64,000 nucleotides of DNA from NCBI RefSeq assembly GCF_016863275.1, contig NZ_BOOO01000006.1, forward strand, positions 1 to 64,000, in the 5' to 3' direction. Source of the DNA: Planotetraspora mira (GTDB lineage Bacteria > Actinomycetota > Actinomycetes > Streptosporangiales > Streptosporangiaceae). Below are positions 9,112 to 17,251 of this stretch, piece by piece. The notes beneath the pieces were generated by a model. It did not search any database, was not told where the DNA came from, and worked only from the letters and a program-made list of their open reading frames with translations. A program made the position numbers and the translations under genes. Every line of letters begins with the position of its first letter. The stretch's first letter is position 1.

Positions 9112-9966
9112 TCATGCCTTCGTCGCGCCGGCGGTGAGGCCGGTGACGAGGTGGCGCTGTACGAGAAGGAACACAGCCGCCGCCGGGATGGCGATCAGCA
9201 CGGATGCGGCGGTGAGCAGGCCCCACTCCGCCTTGTGCTGCCCGACGAACTGGCTGAGGCCGACGGCGAGCGTGTATCTCTCGTCGCCGGTCATGAACGC
9301 GGTCGCGTAGGCGACCTCCGCCCATGCGGTGAGGAAGGAGTAGAAGGCGGCCACCGCGAGCCCGGGCTTGGCCAGTGGCAGGATCAGCCGCCAGAAGGTG
9401 CCGAACGGCGTGAGCCCGTCGACCCGCCCCGCCTCGTCGATCGTCACGGGGACGGTGTCGAAGTAGCCCTTCATCATCCAGGCGCAGAACGGCACGGTGG
9501 AGGTGAGGTACGCGACGACCAGCCCCGGAAACTGGTTGATGAGGCCGAGGCCGGCCATCAGGTTGTAGATCGGCACGATGAGGATCGCCACGGGGAACAT
9601 CTGTGTGATCAGCAGCATCCACATGACGGAGCGGAAGCCCGGGAACCGGAACCGGCTCACGGCGTATCCCGTGGTGGCCGACAGAAGAACGCCGAGCACC
9701 GCCGTGGCGAGCGACACGATGACCGAGTTGGCCGCCCACGTGAGGAACTTCGTCTGCCCGAGGACCTGCGTGTAGTTGGCCAGCGTCGGCTGCTCGAAGA
9801 GGCCGACCGACGCCGTCTCGATGACCTGCCGCGGTTTGAGCGACGTCAGGACCAGCCACGCGACGGGGAAGACGGAGACGACGCTCGCCGCGATGAGTGT
9901 GAGGTGCAACGCGACGGACTTCGCCGGTGAGCGCGAGTCCCTGGTCCTGTGAACGGCGCGGCTCAC
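9112..9966 (-). CDS. malG: MalG-type sugar ABC transporter permease
   Basis: A 284-residue inner-membrane permease of the CUT1 family with about six hydrophobic segments. The cytoplasmic EAA loop is visible (DEAGRVDGLTPFGTFWRLILPLAKPG), which docks onto the ATPase. The GTG at 9966 overlaps the malF stop as GTGA. It forms the membrane channel with MalF. There is no ATPase gene in the operon; the MsmK-type ATPase encoded divergently at 12535 is the likely motor. Confidence 0.92.
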   Translation of the reverse strand: MSRAVHRTRDSRSPAKSVALHLTLIAASVVSVFPVAWLVLTSLKPRQVIETASVGLFEQPTLANYTQVLGQTKFLTWAANSVIVSLATAVLGVLLSATTGYAVSRFRFPGFRSVMWMLLITQMFPVAILIVPIYNLMAGLGLINQFPGLVVAYLTSTVPFCAWMMKGYFDTVPVTIDEAGRVDGLTPFGTFWRLILPLAKPGLAVAAFYSFLTAWAEVAYATAFMTGDERYTLAVGLSQFVGQHKAEWGLLTAASVLIAIPAAAVFLLVQRHLVTGLTAGATKA

Positions 9967-10925
9967 CAGGCTTCTCCTTGCTGCTTGAGGGCGCGGCGGT
10001 ACACGCCGGCCAGCACGACGAGCAGAGCGAGGATCACCAGGCCCCACGCCGCCGAGCCGGAGTAGTCGCGGATGCCCTCGAACGCCTGGCGGTAGGCGTA
10101 GGTGACGAGGATCTCCGTGGCTCCGCCCGGCCCTCCCTTGGTCAGCAGGAAGATGACCGGGAACTGGTTGAACGTCCAGATCGTGCCCAGCAGCACGACG
10201 GTGCTCGACACGGGTCGCAGTCCGGGAACGGTGATGTGCCGGAACCGCTGCCAGGGGGTCGCGCCGTCGACCTCTGCCGCCTCGTGGAGTTCGCGCGGGA
10301 TGGACTGCAGACCGCCCAGCAGGGCGAGCATCATGAACGGCACGCCGAGCCACACGTTGCAGGCGATCACCGACACCTTGGCCCAGAACGGGTCGTCGAG
10401 CCAGCTGATCCCGCCGAAGCCGACGGCCCGGAGCATGGCGTTGACCACGCCGAACTCGCCGTTCAGCAGGTAGCGCCAGATGAACGCCGACACGAACGCG
10501 GGGACGGCCCAGGGCAGCACGAGCAGCACCCGGTACAGGGACCGCAAGCGCATCGGCCGGTTGAGCAACATCGCCATGCCCAACCCGATGCCCACGTGGA
10601 GGACGACGCACACGATCGTCCATACGACGGTCCAGGTCAGACGGGCGACGAAGGTGCTCGACGTCAGGATGTCGGCGTAGTTGGCCAGGCCCACGAACTC
10701 GTAGGTCGACGGGATGACGTTCATCCCGATCGTGCGGCCCATGTTGGCCTCGGTCGCGTCCGTGAGCGAGAGGTAGACGCCGCGGAGCAGCGGATAGCCG
10801 ACCAGCACCAGTGTCACGATGACGACCGGGGCGGTCATCGCCCACGCGTACCAGTGACGGGACAGGAGGCGCCGCGCCCCGGAAGGGGGCGCGGCCCTTC
10901 GACGCCCGACGACGTCAGTCGTCAT
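9963..10925 (-). CDS. malF: MalF-type sugar ABC transporter permease
   Basis: A 320-residue CUT1 permease with an N-terminal cytoplasmic stretch, a first membrane helix near residues 27-48, and an EAA loop (HEAAEVDGATPWQRFRHITVPGLRP). It is three bases downstream of the binding-protein gene and overlaps malG by four bases. It lacks the large periplasmic P2 loop of E. coli MalF, as usual for Gram-positive homologues. Confidence 0.92.
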   Translation of the reverse strand: MTTDVVGRRRAAPPSGARRLLSRHWYAWAMTAPVVIVTLVLVGYPLLRGVYLSLTDATEANMGRTIGMNVIPSTYEFVGLANYADILTSSTFVARLTWTVVWTIVCVVLHVGIGLGMAMLLNRPMRLRSLYRVLLVLPWAVPAFVSAFIWRYLLNGEFGVVNAMLRAVGFGGISWLDDPFWAKVSVIACNVWLGVPFMMLALLGGLQSIPRELHEAAEVDGATPWQRFRHITVPGLRPVSSTVVLLGTIWTFNQFPVIFLLTKGGPGGATEILVTYAYRQAFEGIRDYSGSAAWGLVILALLVVLAGVYRRALKQQGEAW

Positions 10926-10928
10926 CTG

Positions 10929-12221
10929 TCACAGGCTCCAGCCCTTGAGGATGCCCTGGTAGGCCGTGGCGACGTCCTTCAGCATCGGCTCCGTGGAGGT
11001 CTGCCCGCCGGCCAGCTTCTGGTAGCCCTCGACGAGCGGCTGGAACAGCGAGGCGGCCTCGGGAATCCAGGGACGCTCGACGGCGGACTCCATCGGCTTC
11101 TGCCACTGCGCGATCTTGGGGTTCGCCGTGGCCTCCGGCGCGGTGTAAGCGGAGGTGCGGGTGGGCAGCAGGCCGAGCTTGCCCGCGATGGCGGCCTGGC
11201 TCTCGGTGGAGTCCATGAACTGGACGAACAGGTAGGAGGCGGCCAGATTCTTGGAACCGGCGTAGACCGTGTAGTCGTGACCGCCCACGGGCGAACCCGC
11301 CTTCACCGTTCCGGCCGGGACCGGAGCGACGCCGAAGTTGTCCGGGTCGTCCTTGAAGACCTTGCCGCCGAGGTTGTCGGCGTTCGACCAGGGCCCATTG
11401 AAGATCATCGCGACCTTGCCTTCCTTGAAGGCGGTCTCGGCGTTGGTGTAGCTGTCCTGCAGCGCGGGCTTGACGGTCGCGCCCGACGTGATCAGGTCCT
11501 CGACGAGCTTCACACCCGCGGTCGTCTGCGGCGAGGAGATGGTGATCTTCTTGTTCGGCACGTCGACGAAGTCGCCGCCCTCGCCGTAGATGAAGGGCAG
11601 CAGGAAGTACGCGTCCACGTTCAGCGCGAGGCCGTCGGCGCCGGCCTTGGACTTCACGTCGAGCGCGACCTTCTTCAGGTCGGCCATCGTCGCCGGAGGA
11701 GCGTCATAGCCGGCCTTCTTCAGCAACTCCTTGTTGTAGAGGAGGCCGAGCGTGTCGGTGACCTGCGGGACGCCGTACGTCTTGCCGCCGTACTTGCCGC
11801 TCGCCGCCGGAGAGGGGAGGAACTCCTCCGGATTGACCAGGGCGGGCGTGCCGTCGAGCGGCGCCAGGTAGCCCAGGGAGGCGAACTCGGCGACCCAGCC
11901 GACGTCGGTGCGGAGCACGTCGGGAGCGCCGGCGCCGGACTGGGCGGCGGTCTTGAACTTGTCGCGCGCCTCGGCGAACGGCACGTTCACGTAGTTGACC
12001 TTGATCTTCGGGTACTTGGCCTCGAAGTTCTTGATGAGCTCCTGGAACGCGGGCGCTTCCGTGGTGGCGTCGGAGGTGTCCCACCAGGTGACCTCGCCGG
12101 ACACGTCAGCCGGGGCGACGCTCTGTTGGGGGGTGCCGGTGCCGGTGTCGCTGCCGCCGCAGGCGGAGGCCGCCAGGGCGAGCGCCGCAGCGACCACCAC
12201 GGCGGAGATGACTCGCCGCAT
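10929..12221 (-). CDS. malE: maltose/alpha-glucoside-type extracellular binding lipoprotein
   Basis: A 430-residue solute-binding lipoprotein. The signal peptide runs from MRRVISAVVVAAALALAAS to the lipobox Cys (AASAC), followed by a Gly/Ser/Thr-rich tether. The mature part is an extracellular solute-binding protein family 1 fold with aromatic and acidic residues typical of maltodextrin binders (EVTWWDTSD, MIFNGPWS). The ATG at 12221 has GAGGAG nine bases upstream; a longer open reading from the far side of the operator is rejected. It is the first gene of malEFG-aglA. The ligand assignment is inferred from the GH13 neighbour. Confidence 0.9.
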   Translation of the reverse strand: MRRVISAVVVAAALALAASACGGSDTGTGTPQQSVAPADVSGEVTWWDTSDATTEAPAFQELIKNFEAKYPKIKVNYVNVPFAEARDKFKTAAQSGAGAPDVLRTDVGWVAEFASLGYLAPLDGTPALVNPEEFLPSPAASGKYGGKTYGVPQVTDTLGLLYNKELLKKAGYDAPPATMADLKKVALDVKSKAGADGLALNVDAYFLLPFIYGEGGDFVDVPNKKITISSPQTTAGVKLVEDLITSGATVKPALQDSYTNAETAFKEGKVAMIFNGPWSNADNLGGKVFKDDPDNFGVAPVPAGTVKAGSPVGGHDYTVYAGSKNLAASYLFVQFMDSTESQAAIAGKLGLLPTRTSAYTAPEATANPKIAQWQKPMESAVERPWIPEAASLFQPLVEGYQKLAGGQTSTEPMLKDVATAYQGILKGWSL

Positions 12222-12534
12222 GATGTTGTGCTCCTCAGGCTCAGGGGGATTTGCCCGGAACGTAACAGGGGGGCGAGCACCCTTGAAAGGCCTTGCTGAA
12301 ACTTTCAGCAAAGTTGTTACATTTGCCTGGAGTCAGCCGGTCACCCCAGGTCATGAACAAGCCCTGACAAATGGCCCTAACAACGGGAAACGTAGCAGTA
12401 ACGCCAGGTTTCACAGTGATGCTGGATTTCTCACAACATGTATGGACACAAGCGATCAGACGCGATGTACTACCTCATCAATCACACCGGCCGCTGGGGA
12501 TCCGGGCTCGTGCGCCCGGGAGGAACGAGCTTTC
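12222..12534. other. divergent regulatory region between malE and the msmK-type gene
   Basis: 313 bases without a gene. It holds the palindrome at 12293-12311 described separately and the leader of the ATPase gene with GGGAGG at 12518-12523. It is richer in A and T than its surroundings around 12300-12480. I could not settle on a convincing -35/-10 pair in either direction. Confidence 0.6.
12293..12311. promoter_or_regulatory. palindromic operator candidate for the LacI-type regulator
   Basis: Perfect 9-bp inverted repeat with a single central base, TTGCTGAAA-C-TTTCAGCAA. Size and symmetry fit a LacI-family dimer operator. It lies about 72 bases upstream of the malE start and about 220 bases upstream of the ATPase start, so one site could control both directions. 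The LacI gene at 6367-7431 in the same operon is the expected ligand-responsive repressor. Confidence 0.7.
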
Positions 12535-13812
12535 ATGAGCACCGTCGTCCTCGACAACGTGACCAAGGTCTACCCGGGTGGGTACCTGGCGGTTGACCGC
12601 ATGAACCTCCGAGCGGCCGAGGGTGAACTGCTCGTCCTGCTGGGGCCGTCGGGCTGCGGGAAGTCGACGCTGCTGCGCATGATCGCGGGGCTCGAGGAGA
12701 TCACCGAAGGCGATCTGTGGCTGGGCGGCAAGCTCGCCAACCATCTCGCGCCGCGCGACCGTGACGTGGCGATGGTCTTCCAGAACGGCGCCCTCTATCC
12801 GCACCGCACCGTGCGCGGCAACATCTCCTTCCCCCTGGAGATCGCCAAGACCGACCCGGCGACGGTGAAGGAGCGGGTGGTGGAGTTGTCCCGCGCCCTG
12901 CACATCGACGAGACCCTGGACCGGCGGCCGGCGACCCTCTCCGGCGGGCAGCGCCAGCGCGTCGCGATGGGCCGGGCGATCGTGCGCCGGCCGTCCCTCT
13001 TCCTCATGGACGAGCCGCTGTCCAACCTGGACGCGGGCATGCGCACCGAACTGCGGATGGAGATCTCCTCGCTCGTCCGCTCGCTCGGCGTCACCACGAT
13101 CTACGTGACGCACGACCAGGTCGAGGCGCTGACGCTGGCCGACCACATCGCCATCATGAACAGGGGCGTGCTGCAGGACATCGGCACTCCCGGACAGGTG
13201 TACAACGATCCCGCGACCGCGTTCACCGCGGCGTTCCTGAGCTCCCAGCAGCTCAACCTGCTCGCGGCCCACGTGCGGACTCCGCAGAACCAGTACATCC
13301 TCCTGGATTTCGGCCCTCACCAGATCACGATGCAGTGGACCGATCCACGGGCGTACGCGGTGTCGCGGCACGCGGGAACGCAGATCATCGTCGGCATCCG
13401 GCCGGACGGGCTCGTGCCGGTGCCGGAGAACACCGAGGGACCGAGCTTCTTCGGGCGGGTCCGCACGCTCGAGTACCACGGCCACGAGTGGCTGGCCTAC
13501 CTGGAGGCGGGAATCCCCGCGGTCGGCGTGCCCGAGCCCCCCGACCCGCGGCACGCGAACGGCGGCGGGCAGACAGGCGGCAGGTCACGCTCGGTCATGC
13601 GCCGCCTTCTCAGCAACGGCCAGCAGGAGGAGCAGGAGGACGCGCCTGCCACGCCCGCCGGCAGCGGGACACACCGCCGCGCGGACCTGATCGTCCGCCT
13701 GGGCAGCCGGCCGGTGTGGCGGGCCGGCGAGCACGGCCGCGTCGCGGTCGACGTCTCCCGCCTCATGCTGTTCACCCAGAGCGGCGCCCGCATCGACCCC
13801 CCGCGCCGCTGA
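12535..13812 (+). CDS. msiK: sugar ABC transporter ATPase, MsmK/UgpC (MsiK) type
   Basis: A 425-residue ATPase that probably energises the two CUT1 permease pairs of this window (malFG and cebFG), neither of which has an ATPase gene. In Streptomyces a single MsiK serves several such systems. Visible: Walker A GPSGCGKST (37-45), LSGGQRQR signature (about 135), Walker B LFLMDEPLSNLD, H-loop THDQ, and a C-terminal regulatory region. Oddity: residues about 325-381 are a polar Pro/Gly/Gln/Glu-rich insertion within the C-terminal TOBE/MOP region, so the protein is longer than usual (about 370-380). The ATG at 12535 has a rather distant GGGAGG (11 bases). Confidence 0.88.
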   Translation: MSTVVLDNVTKVYPGGYLAVDRMNLRAAEGELLVLLGPSGCGKSTLLRMIAGLEEITEGDLWLGGKLANHLAPRDRDVAMVFQNGALYPHRTVRGNISFPLEIAKTDPATVKERVVELSRALHIDETLDRRPATLSGGQRQRVAMGRAIVRRPSLFLMDEPLSNLDAGMRTELRMEISSLVRSLGVTTIYVTHDQVEALTLADHIAIMNRGVLQDIGTPGQVYNDPATAFTAAFLSSQQLNLLAAHVRTPQNQYILLDFGPHQITMQWTDPRAYAVSRHAGTQIIVGIRPDGLVPVPENTEGPSFFGRVRTLEYHGHEWLAYLEAGIPAVGVPEPPDPRHANGGGQTGGRSRSVMRRLLSNGQQEEQEDAPATPAGSGTHRRADLIVRLGSRPVWRAGEHGRVAVDVSRLMLFTQSGARIDPPRR

Positions 13813-13834
13813 CCCCACAGCCGTCCCCGCCGTC

Positions 13835-14455
13835 CTAGACCGTACGGCTCACGCCTGATCGAGCGAGGACGGAGACGATGCCGACGAGGCGAGCGATCTT
13901 GTCGAGTTCCGCCCGGTGGAAGGCCGGCCCCTGCGACCGGGCCACCACGAGATGGGTGTCGTCCATGGGCACGCACGCCAGATGCAGGCTTCCCTCGGTC
14001 ACGGTCGCCGGCCGCAGCGGCGTCAGCTCGGACACCGGCACCTCTTCCGGCGCCTGCCAGCTGCCATGGACGACCTTGCCGTTCCCCGAGTCGACGGCCA
14101 CCGCCCAATCGGCGCTGACCAGGTCGGGAACCGCGTCCACCAGCGTGACGACGGCCCGGTCCGGCTCTCCGGCGACATGGCCGAGAAGATCGTAGTCAGG
14201 GCTCGTCCCCGGAGCCTCCCGGGTCGGCCAGACGGCCTCCACCCGGGTGCCCGGCACCACGCCGATACGCTCGCGCAACTCGTCGGGCTCGAACACCCCC
14301 GACCATGAAACGGTGAAGTCGTCGACGGCCCGCCCCGCCTGCCGTTCGAGGACGGTCACCTGCAGGATGTCGGCTCCCATGACTCCGAACGCCCGGGCCA
14401 CCTGGCCCAGCACCCCCGGCCGGTCCGGGAGTGAGACCCGAAGCCGCAGCAACAT
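13835..14455 (-). CDS. ACT-domain protein
   Basis: A 206-residue protein with an N-terminal ACT fold (MLLRLRVSLPDRPGVLGQVARAFGVMGADILQVTVLE, about residues 1-75). ACT folds bind small ligands, often amino acids, to regulate enzymes. A second region (about 85-206) has no enzyme motif that I recognise. The ATG at 14455 is chosen over 14461 because the strong AAGGAGGT at 14463-14470 lies seven bases before it. It converges on the msmK-type gene with 22 bases between, and the context gives no pathway. A regulatory role is inferred only from the fold. Confidence 0.75.
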   Translation of the reverse strand: MLLRLRVSLPDRPGVLGQVARAFGVMGADILQVTVLERQAGRAVDDFTVSWSGVFEPDELRERIGVVPGTRVEAVWPTREAPGTSPDYDLLGHVAGEPDRAVVTLVDAVPDLVSADWAVAVDSGNGKVVHGSWQAPEEVPVSELTPLRPATVTEGSLHLACVPMDDTHLVVARSQGPAFHRAELDKIARLVGIVSVLARSGVSRTV

Positions 14456-14546
14456 CCGCATCACCTCCTTGTGCGACAACAACAGTGTCCGACTGAGGTT
14501 TCAGGTTCATTACGGCATTGGGTCATGGCATTTGCCTCCCGATTCT

Positions 14547-14578
14547 CCCCGGCTCGTACACCGCCGTGCGGGCCGGGG
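14547..14578. other. hairpin in a divergent promoter region
   Basis: The 232-base spacer 14456-14687 between the ACT-domain gene and the sensor kinase gene holds a CCCCGGC (14547-14553) / GCCGGGG (14572-14578) inverted repeat with an 18-base loop. Its role is unclear; it could be a regulator site or leader structure. The spacer is otherwise unremarkable, becoming AT-richer toward the kinase start. Confidence 0.35.
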
Positions 14579-14687
14579 TGGGAGACCTCCCCATCCCGGC
14601 CGGGGCCATTGAGAACTTTGACCAACTTTGGCAATGGCTTTGGAATGTCGCGAATTTATGCGGGATGACCATGAGTAACCTCGGGGC

Positions 14688-16073
14688 ATGCCCCTCCCCT
14701 GGCCGCGTTCGCGTTCATTGCGCGCACGCCTGACGTTCATCGCCATCGCGGCCGCGGCACTCGTGCTCATCCCCGTCTCCATCGCCGCGGACGTCGGCGT
14801 CCGGCACGCCGTCGCCGCCCACATCTGGAACGACAGTCTCGACGCGGCGAGCAGGATCGCCGCGGAGATCCGTGACGGAAACGTGCCCACGACCCTGGCG
14901 ACGGCGAAGGGCGGCATCGACCTGATCGCGGTGACCGGCGCCGACGGCGCCGTCATCGCCTCCACCGGCGCCGCCGAAGGGCAGCGGGAGTTCACCGCGG
15001 TACGGCCGTCCTCCGACACCCGGGTCGCCCAGACCACCACGTGCTCCCTCCCCCACCGCGACTGCGTGTACCTGACCGCCGTCCGGGTCTCGGACACGGC
15101 GGGCTCCCTGATCGTCTACGCCGGGCGCTCGGCGCCCGCCATCCTGGACAGCCGCTTTCCGGAACTCGAACTCCTCCTCCTGGTCATCGTCCTGGGCGGC
15201 GGCGCGGGGCTGATGGCGTGGAACGTGTCCGGCCGCGCGTTACGCCCGGTCGAGGCCATCAGCTCGGAATTCGAGGAGGTCTCGGCCGACAACCCGGGCT
15301 CCCGCGTTCCCGAGCCGCCCGGCGACGACGAGATCGCCCGGCTCGCGCGCACGGCCAACGACGCGCTCGCCCGGCTCGACCGGTCGATCCGGCAACAGCG
15401 GCAACTCGCGGCCGACGCCTCCCACGAACTGCGGACCCCCATCGCCGGGATCCGGGCCCAACTGGAGGACGCGCGGCAGCACCCCCAGGACACCGCCGTG
15501 GCCATCGACGCGGCGCTGCGCGACACAGGCAGGCTGGAAGCGATCGTCTCCGACCTGCTCCTGCTCACCAGCATCGGGACGACCCCGCACACCGTCGGCG
15601 AGAACGTCGATCTCGGACGGCTGGTCACCGGCGAGGTGAAGCGCCGGTCCGGGCGCCTTCCCATCCGGCTGCAACTCGAGCCCGACGTGATCGTGACGGG
15701 CCTGTTCTCCCAGCTCGCCCGCGTCGTGACGAATCTGCTCGACAACGCCGAACGGCACGCGACCACCGGCATCGCCGTGGACGTCGGCCGCGACGGCGAA
15801 CGCGCCCTGCTGTCCGTGGTCAACGACGGCGAGCCCATCCCCGAAGAGGACCGGGAGCGGATCTTCGAACGGTTCTACCGCAGGGACACCGCACGGAGCA
15901 GGCGGGACGGCGGCACGGGGCTCGGGCTGGCCATCGCGCGCGAGGTCGTCGAGGCCCATCACGGGACCATCGGCGTCGAGGGCGTCGACGACGGTGTCAG
16001 ATTCGTCGTCCGGCTCCCACTGGCCCCGCAGGAACCGCATTCTGACGACGACGAACCGCCTCCAGGCCGATGA
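14688..16073 (+). CDS. membrane sensor histidine kinase (orphan)
   Basis: A 461-residue HK with a first membrane helix at about residues 15-35, an extracytoplasmic sensor domain (36-155), a second helix (158-178), HAMP (179-235), HisKA with phospho-acceptor His246 (ASHELRTP), and a HATPase domain (NLLDNAERH, VVNDGEPI, GGTGLGLAI). The sensor domain has exactly two cysteines, Cys119 and Cys126, which could form a disulfide outside the cell. No response regulator gene lies on either side, so its partner is elsewhere. It ends at a hairpin shared with the convergent esterase gene. Confidence 0.9.
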   Translation: MPLPWPRSRSLRARLTFIAIAAAALVLIPVSIAADVGVRHAVAAHIWNDSLDAASRIAAEIRDGNVPTTLATAKGGIDLIAVTGADGAVIASTGAAEGQREFTAVRPSSDTRVAQTTTCSLPHRDCVYLTAVRVSDTAGSLIVYAGRSAPAILDSRFPELELLLLVIVLGGGAGLMAWNVSGRALRPVEAISSEFEEVSADNPGSRVPEPPGDDEIARLARTANDALARLDRSIRQQRQLAADASHELRTPIAGIRAQLEDARQHPQDTAVAIDAALRDTGRLEAIVSDLLLLTSIGTTPHTVGENVDLGRLVTGEVKRRSGRLPIRLQLEPDVIVTGLFSQLARVVTNLLDNAERHATTGIAVDVGRDGERALLSVVNDGEPIPEEDRERIFERFYRRDTARSRRDGGTGLGLAIAREVVEAHHGTIGVEGVDDGVRFVVRLPLAPQEPHSDDDEPPPGR

Positions 16074-16083
16074 GGTCGTCCGG

Positions 16084-16111
16084 CGGCAGGGCAGGCACCT
16101 CCTCCCTGCCG
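16084..16111. terminator. bidirectional terminator, kinase/esterase
   Basis: 8-bp stem CGGCAGGG (16084-16091) with CCCTGCCG (16104-16111) and a 12-base loop, between convergent genes ending at 16073 and 16128. Confidence 0.6.
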
Positions 16112-16127
16112 GGCCGGCCGGGGCCCG

Positions 16128-17066
16128 CTAGGCGGGGAACAGCGCGGGCAGCACCTCTTCGAGCTCACGGGTCCAGTACCGCCACTCATGTGCGCCGGCG
16201 CCGTAGAAGTCCGTGGTGACGGACACTCCGGCGGCCTTCGCCGCGGTGACGAAGCGCCGGTTCCGCTCGAGGATCGAACGCTCGCCCGCGTCCACGGCCT
16301 GGTCCGGAGTGTCGAACGGGCCGGGCCTGCCGTCCCCGCAGGAGAGATAGACGCGGACGCCCCTGAGGTGTCCGGCCAGGTCCGCCGGGTTGTGCGCCTT
16401 CCAGACCTCAGGCCGCTCGTCGACGCTCCCCCACAGGTCACGCGGGTCCACGCCGTACTCGCGCATGAGGCCTTCGAGCCCTCCGGGGTCGTACCCGGTG
16501 TCGATCACGCCGGAGAAGGACGCCGCCGCCCGGAACACACCCGGGTGCCTGGCGGCGTAGGAGAGCGCGCCGAACCCGCCCATGGAGGCGCCCGCGATCG
16601 CGCGATGATCACCGATGCCGTAACGTCTCTCCACGAGGGGCCGCACCTCGTCCATGTGGAACGTCTCCCACGCCGGCCCGTCGAGCCAGTTCGAATACCA
16701 GCTCATGGAGCCACCCTCCGGGACGACCACGACGGCTTTCAGGTCGGCCGTAATCCGCTCGGCGTCGCCGTACACCAGCCACGCGTCTCCCCTGCTGACG
16801 CAGCAGCCGTGCAACAGGTAGAGAACCGGCCATCCCGTCGACCCCTGCGTCCAGCCCTTCGGCTTGAGCACCCAGACCGAGCCCTCCCTGCCGAGCGCGG
16901 GCGACTGGATCGACAGGCGGTCCACCCTGGCGTTCAGCCCCTCGACGGCCGTGACCCGTGGCCCGGGAGCCCGGTCCGCTCCGATACGTTCCGTCGTCGT
17001 CCCCGGCGCCCCTGCGCATGCCGCCAATGCGGCGAGCAAGGTCAGAGCAGCGAAGATCCGGCGCAT
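16128..17066 (-). CDS. lipoprotein esterase, antigen 85/esterase D fold
   Basis: A 312-residue alpha/beta hydrolase of the PF00756 family, exported as a lipoprotein (MRRIFAALTLLAALAAC lipobox). The catalytic triad is visible: nucleophile Ser in GASMGGFG, Asp in the SCGDGRPGPFD segment, and His in GAHEW. Family members are acyl esterases or mycolyltransferase-like enzymes. The substrate is unknown, and the organism need not make mycolates. The ATG at 17066 has AGGAGG six bases upstream. It stands alone, divergent from the nonulosonic acid cluster, so a role in envelope remodelling is possible but unproven. Confidence 0.85.
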   Translation of the reverse strand: MRRIFAALTLLAALAACAGAPGTTTERIGADRAPGPRVTAVEGLNARVDRLSIQSPALGREGSVWVLKPKGWTQGSTGWPVLYLLHGCCVSRGDAWLVYGDAERITADLKAVVVVPEGGSMSWYSNWLDGPAWETFHMDEVRPLVERRYGIGDHRAIAGASMGGFGALSYAARHPGVFRAAASFSGVIDTGYDPGGLEGLMREYGVDPRDLWGSVDERPEVWKAHNPADLAGHLRGVRVYLSCGDGRPGPFDTPDQAVDAGERSILERNRRFVTAAKAAGVSVTTDFYGAGAHEWRYWTRELEEVLPALFPA

Positions 17067-17192
17067 TCCATGCCTCCTGAAACGATGATCGCCCGCCCCG
17101 ACGTCACCCAAAGTTAAACATGCGGCCGATACCTGTTCAGCTGACTCACGCCCAACCAGCCCTCTCACTGGCTAGGTTTCGGGGCACCCCCA

Positions 17193-17231
17193 ATCTGGGG
17201 GGGACCCTCGTCATCTGGGGGGACCCTCGTC
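17193..17231. repeat. tandem 19/20-base repeat with G6/G7 runs upstream of the trifunctional gene
   Basis: ATCTGGGGGGGACCCTCGTC (17193-17212, seven G) is followed at once by ATCTGGGGGGACCCTCGTC (17213-17231, six G). The two copies differ only by one G. They end about 20 bases before the GTG start of the NeuA-HAD-NeuB gene, so they lie in its leader or promoter. Just upstream is GGGGCACCCC. Confidence 0.85.
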
Positions 17232-17251
17232 GCATGCAGAAGGAGTCACTC

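Noticed and set aside
9927-12299. A 790-codon plus-strand open frame across malF and malE
   Set aside because: Shadow of two well-supported minus-strand genes, without motif or ribosome binding site.
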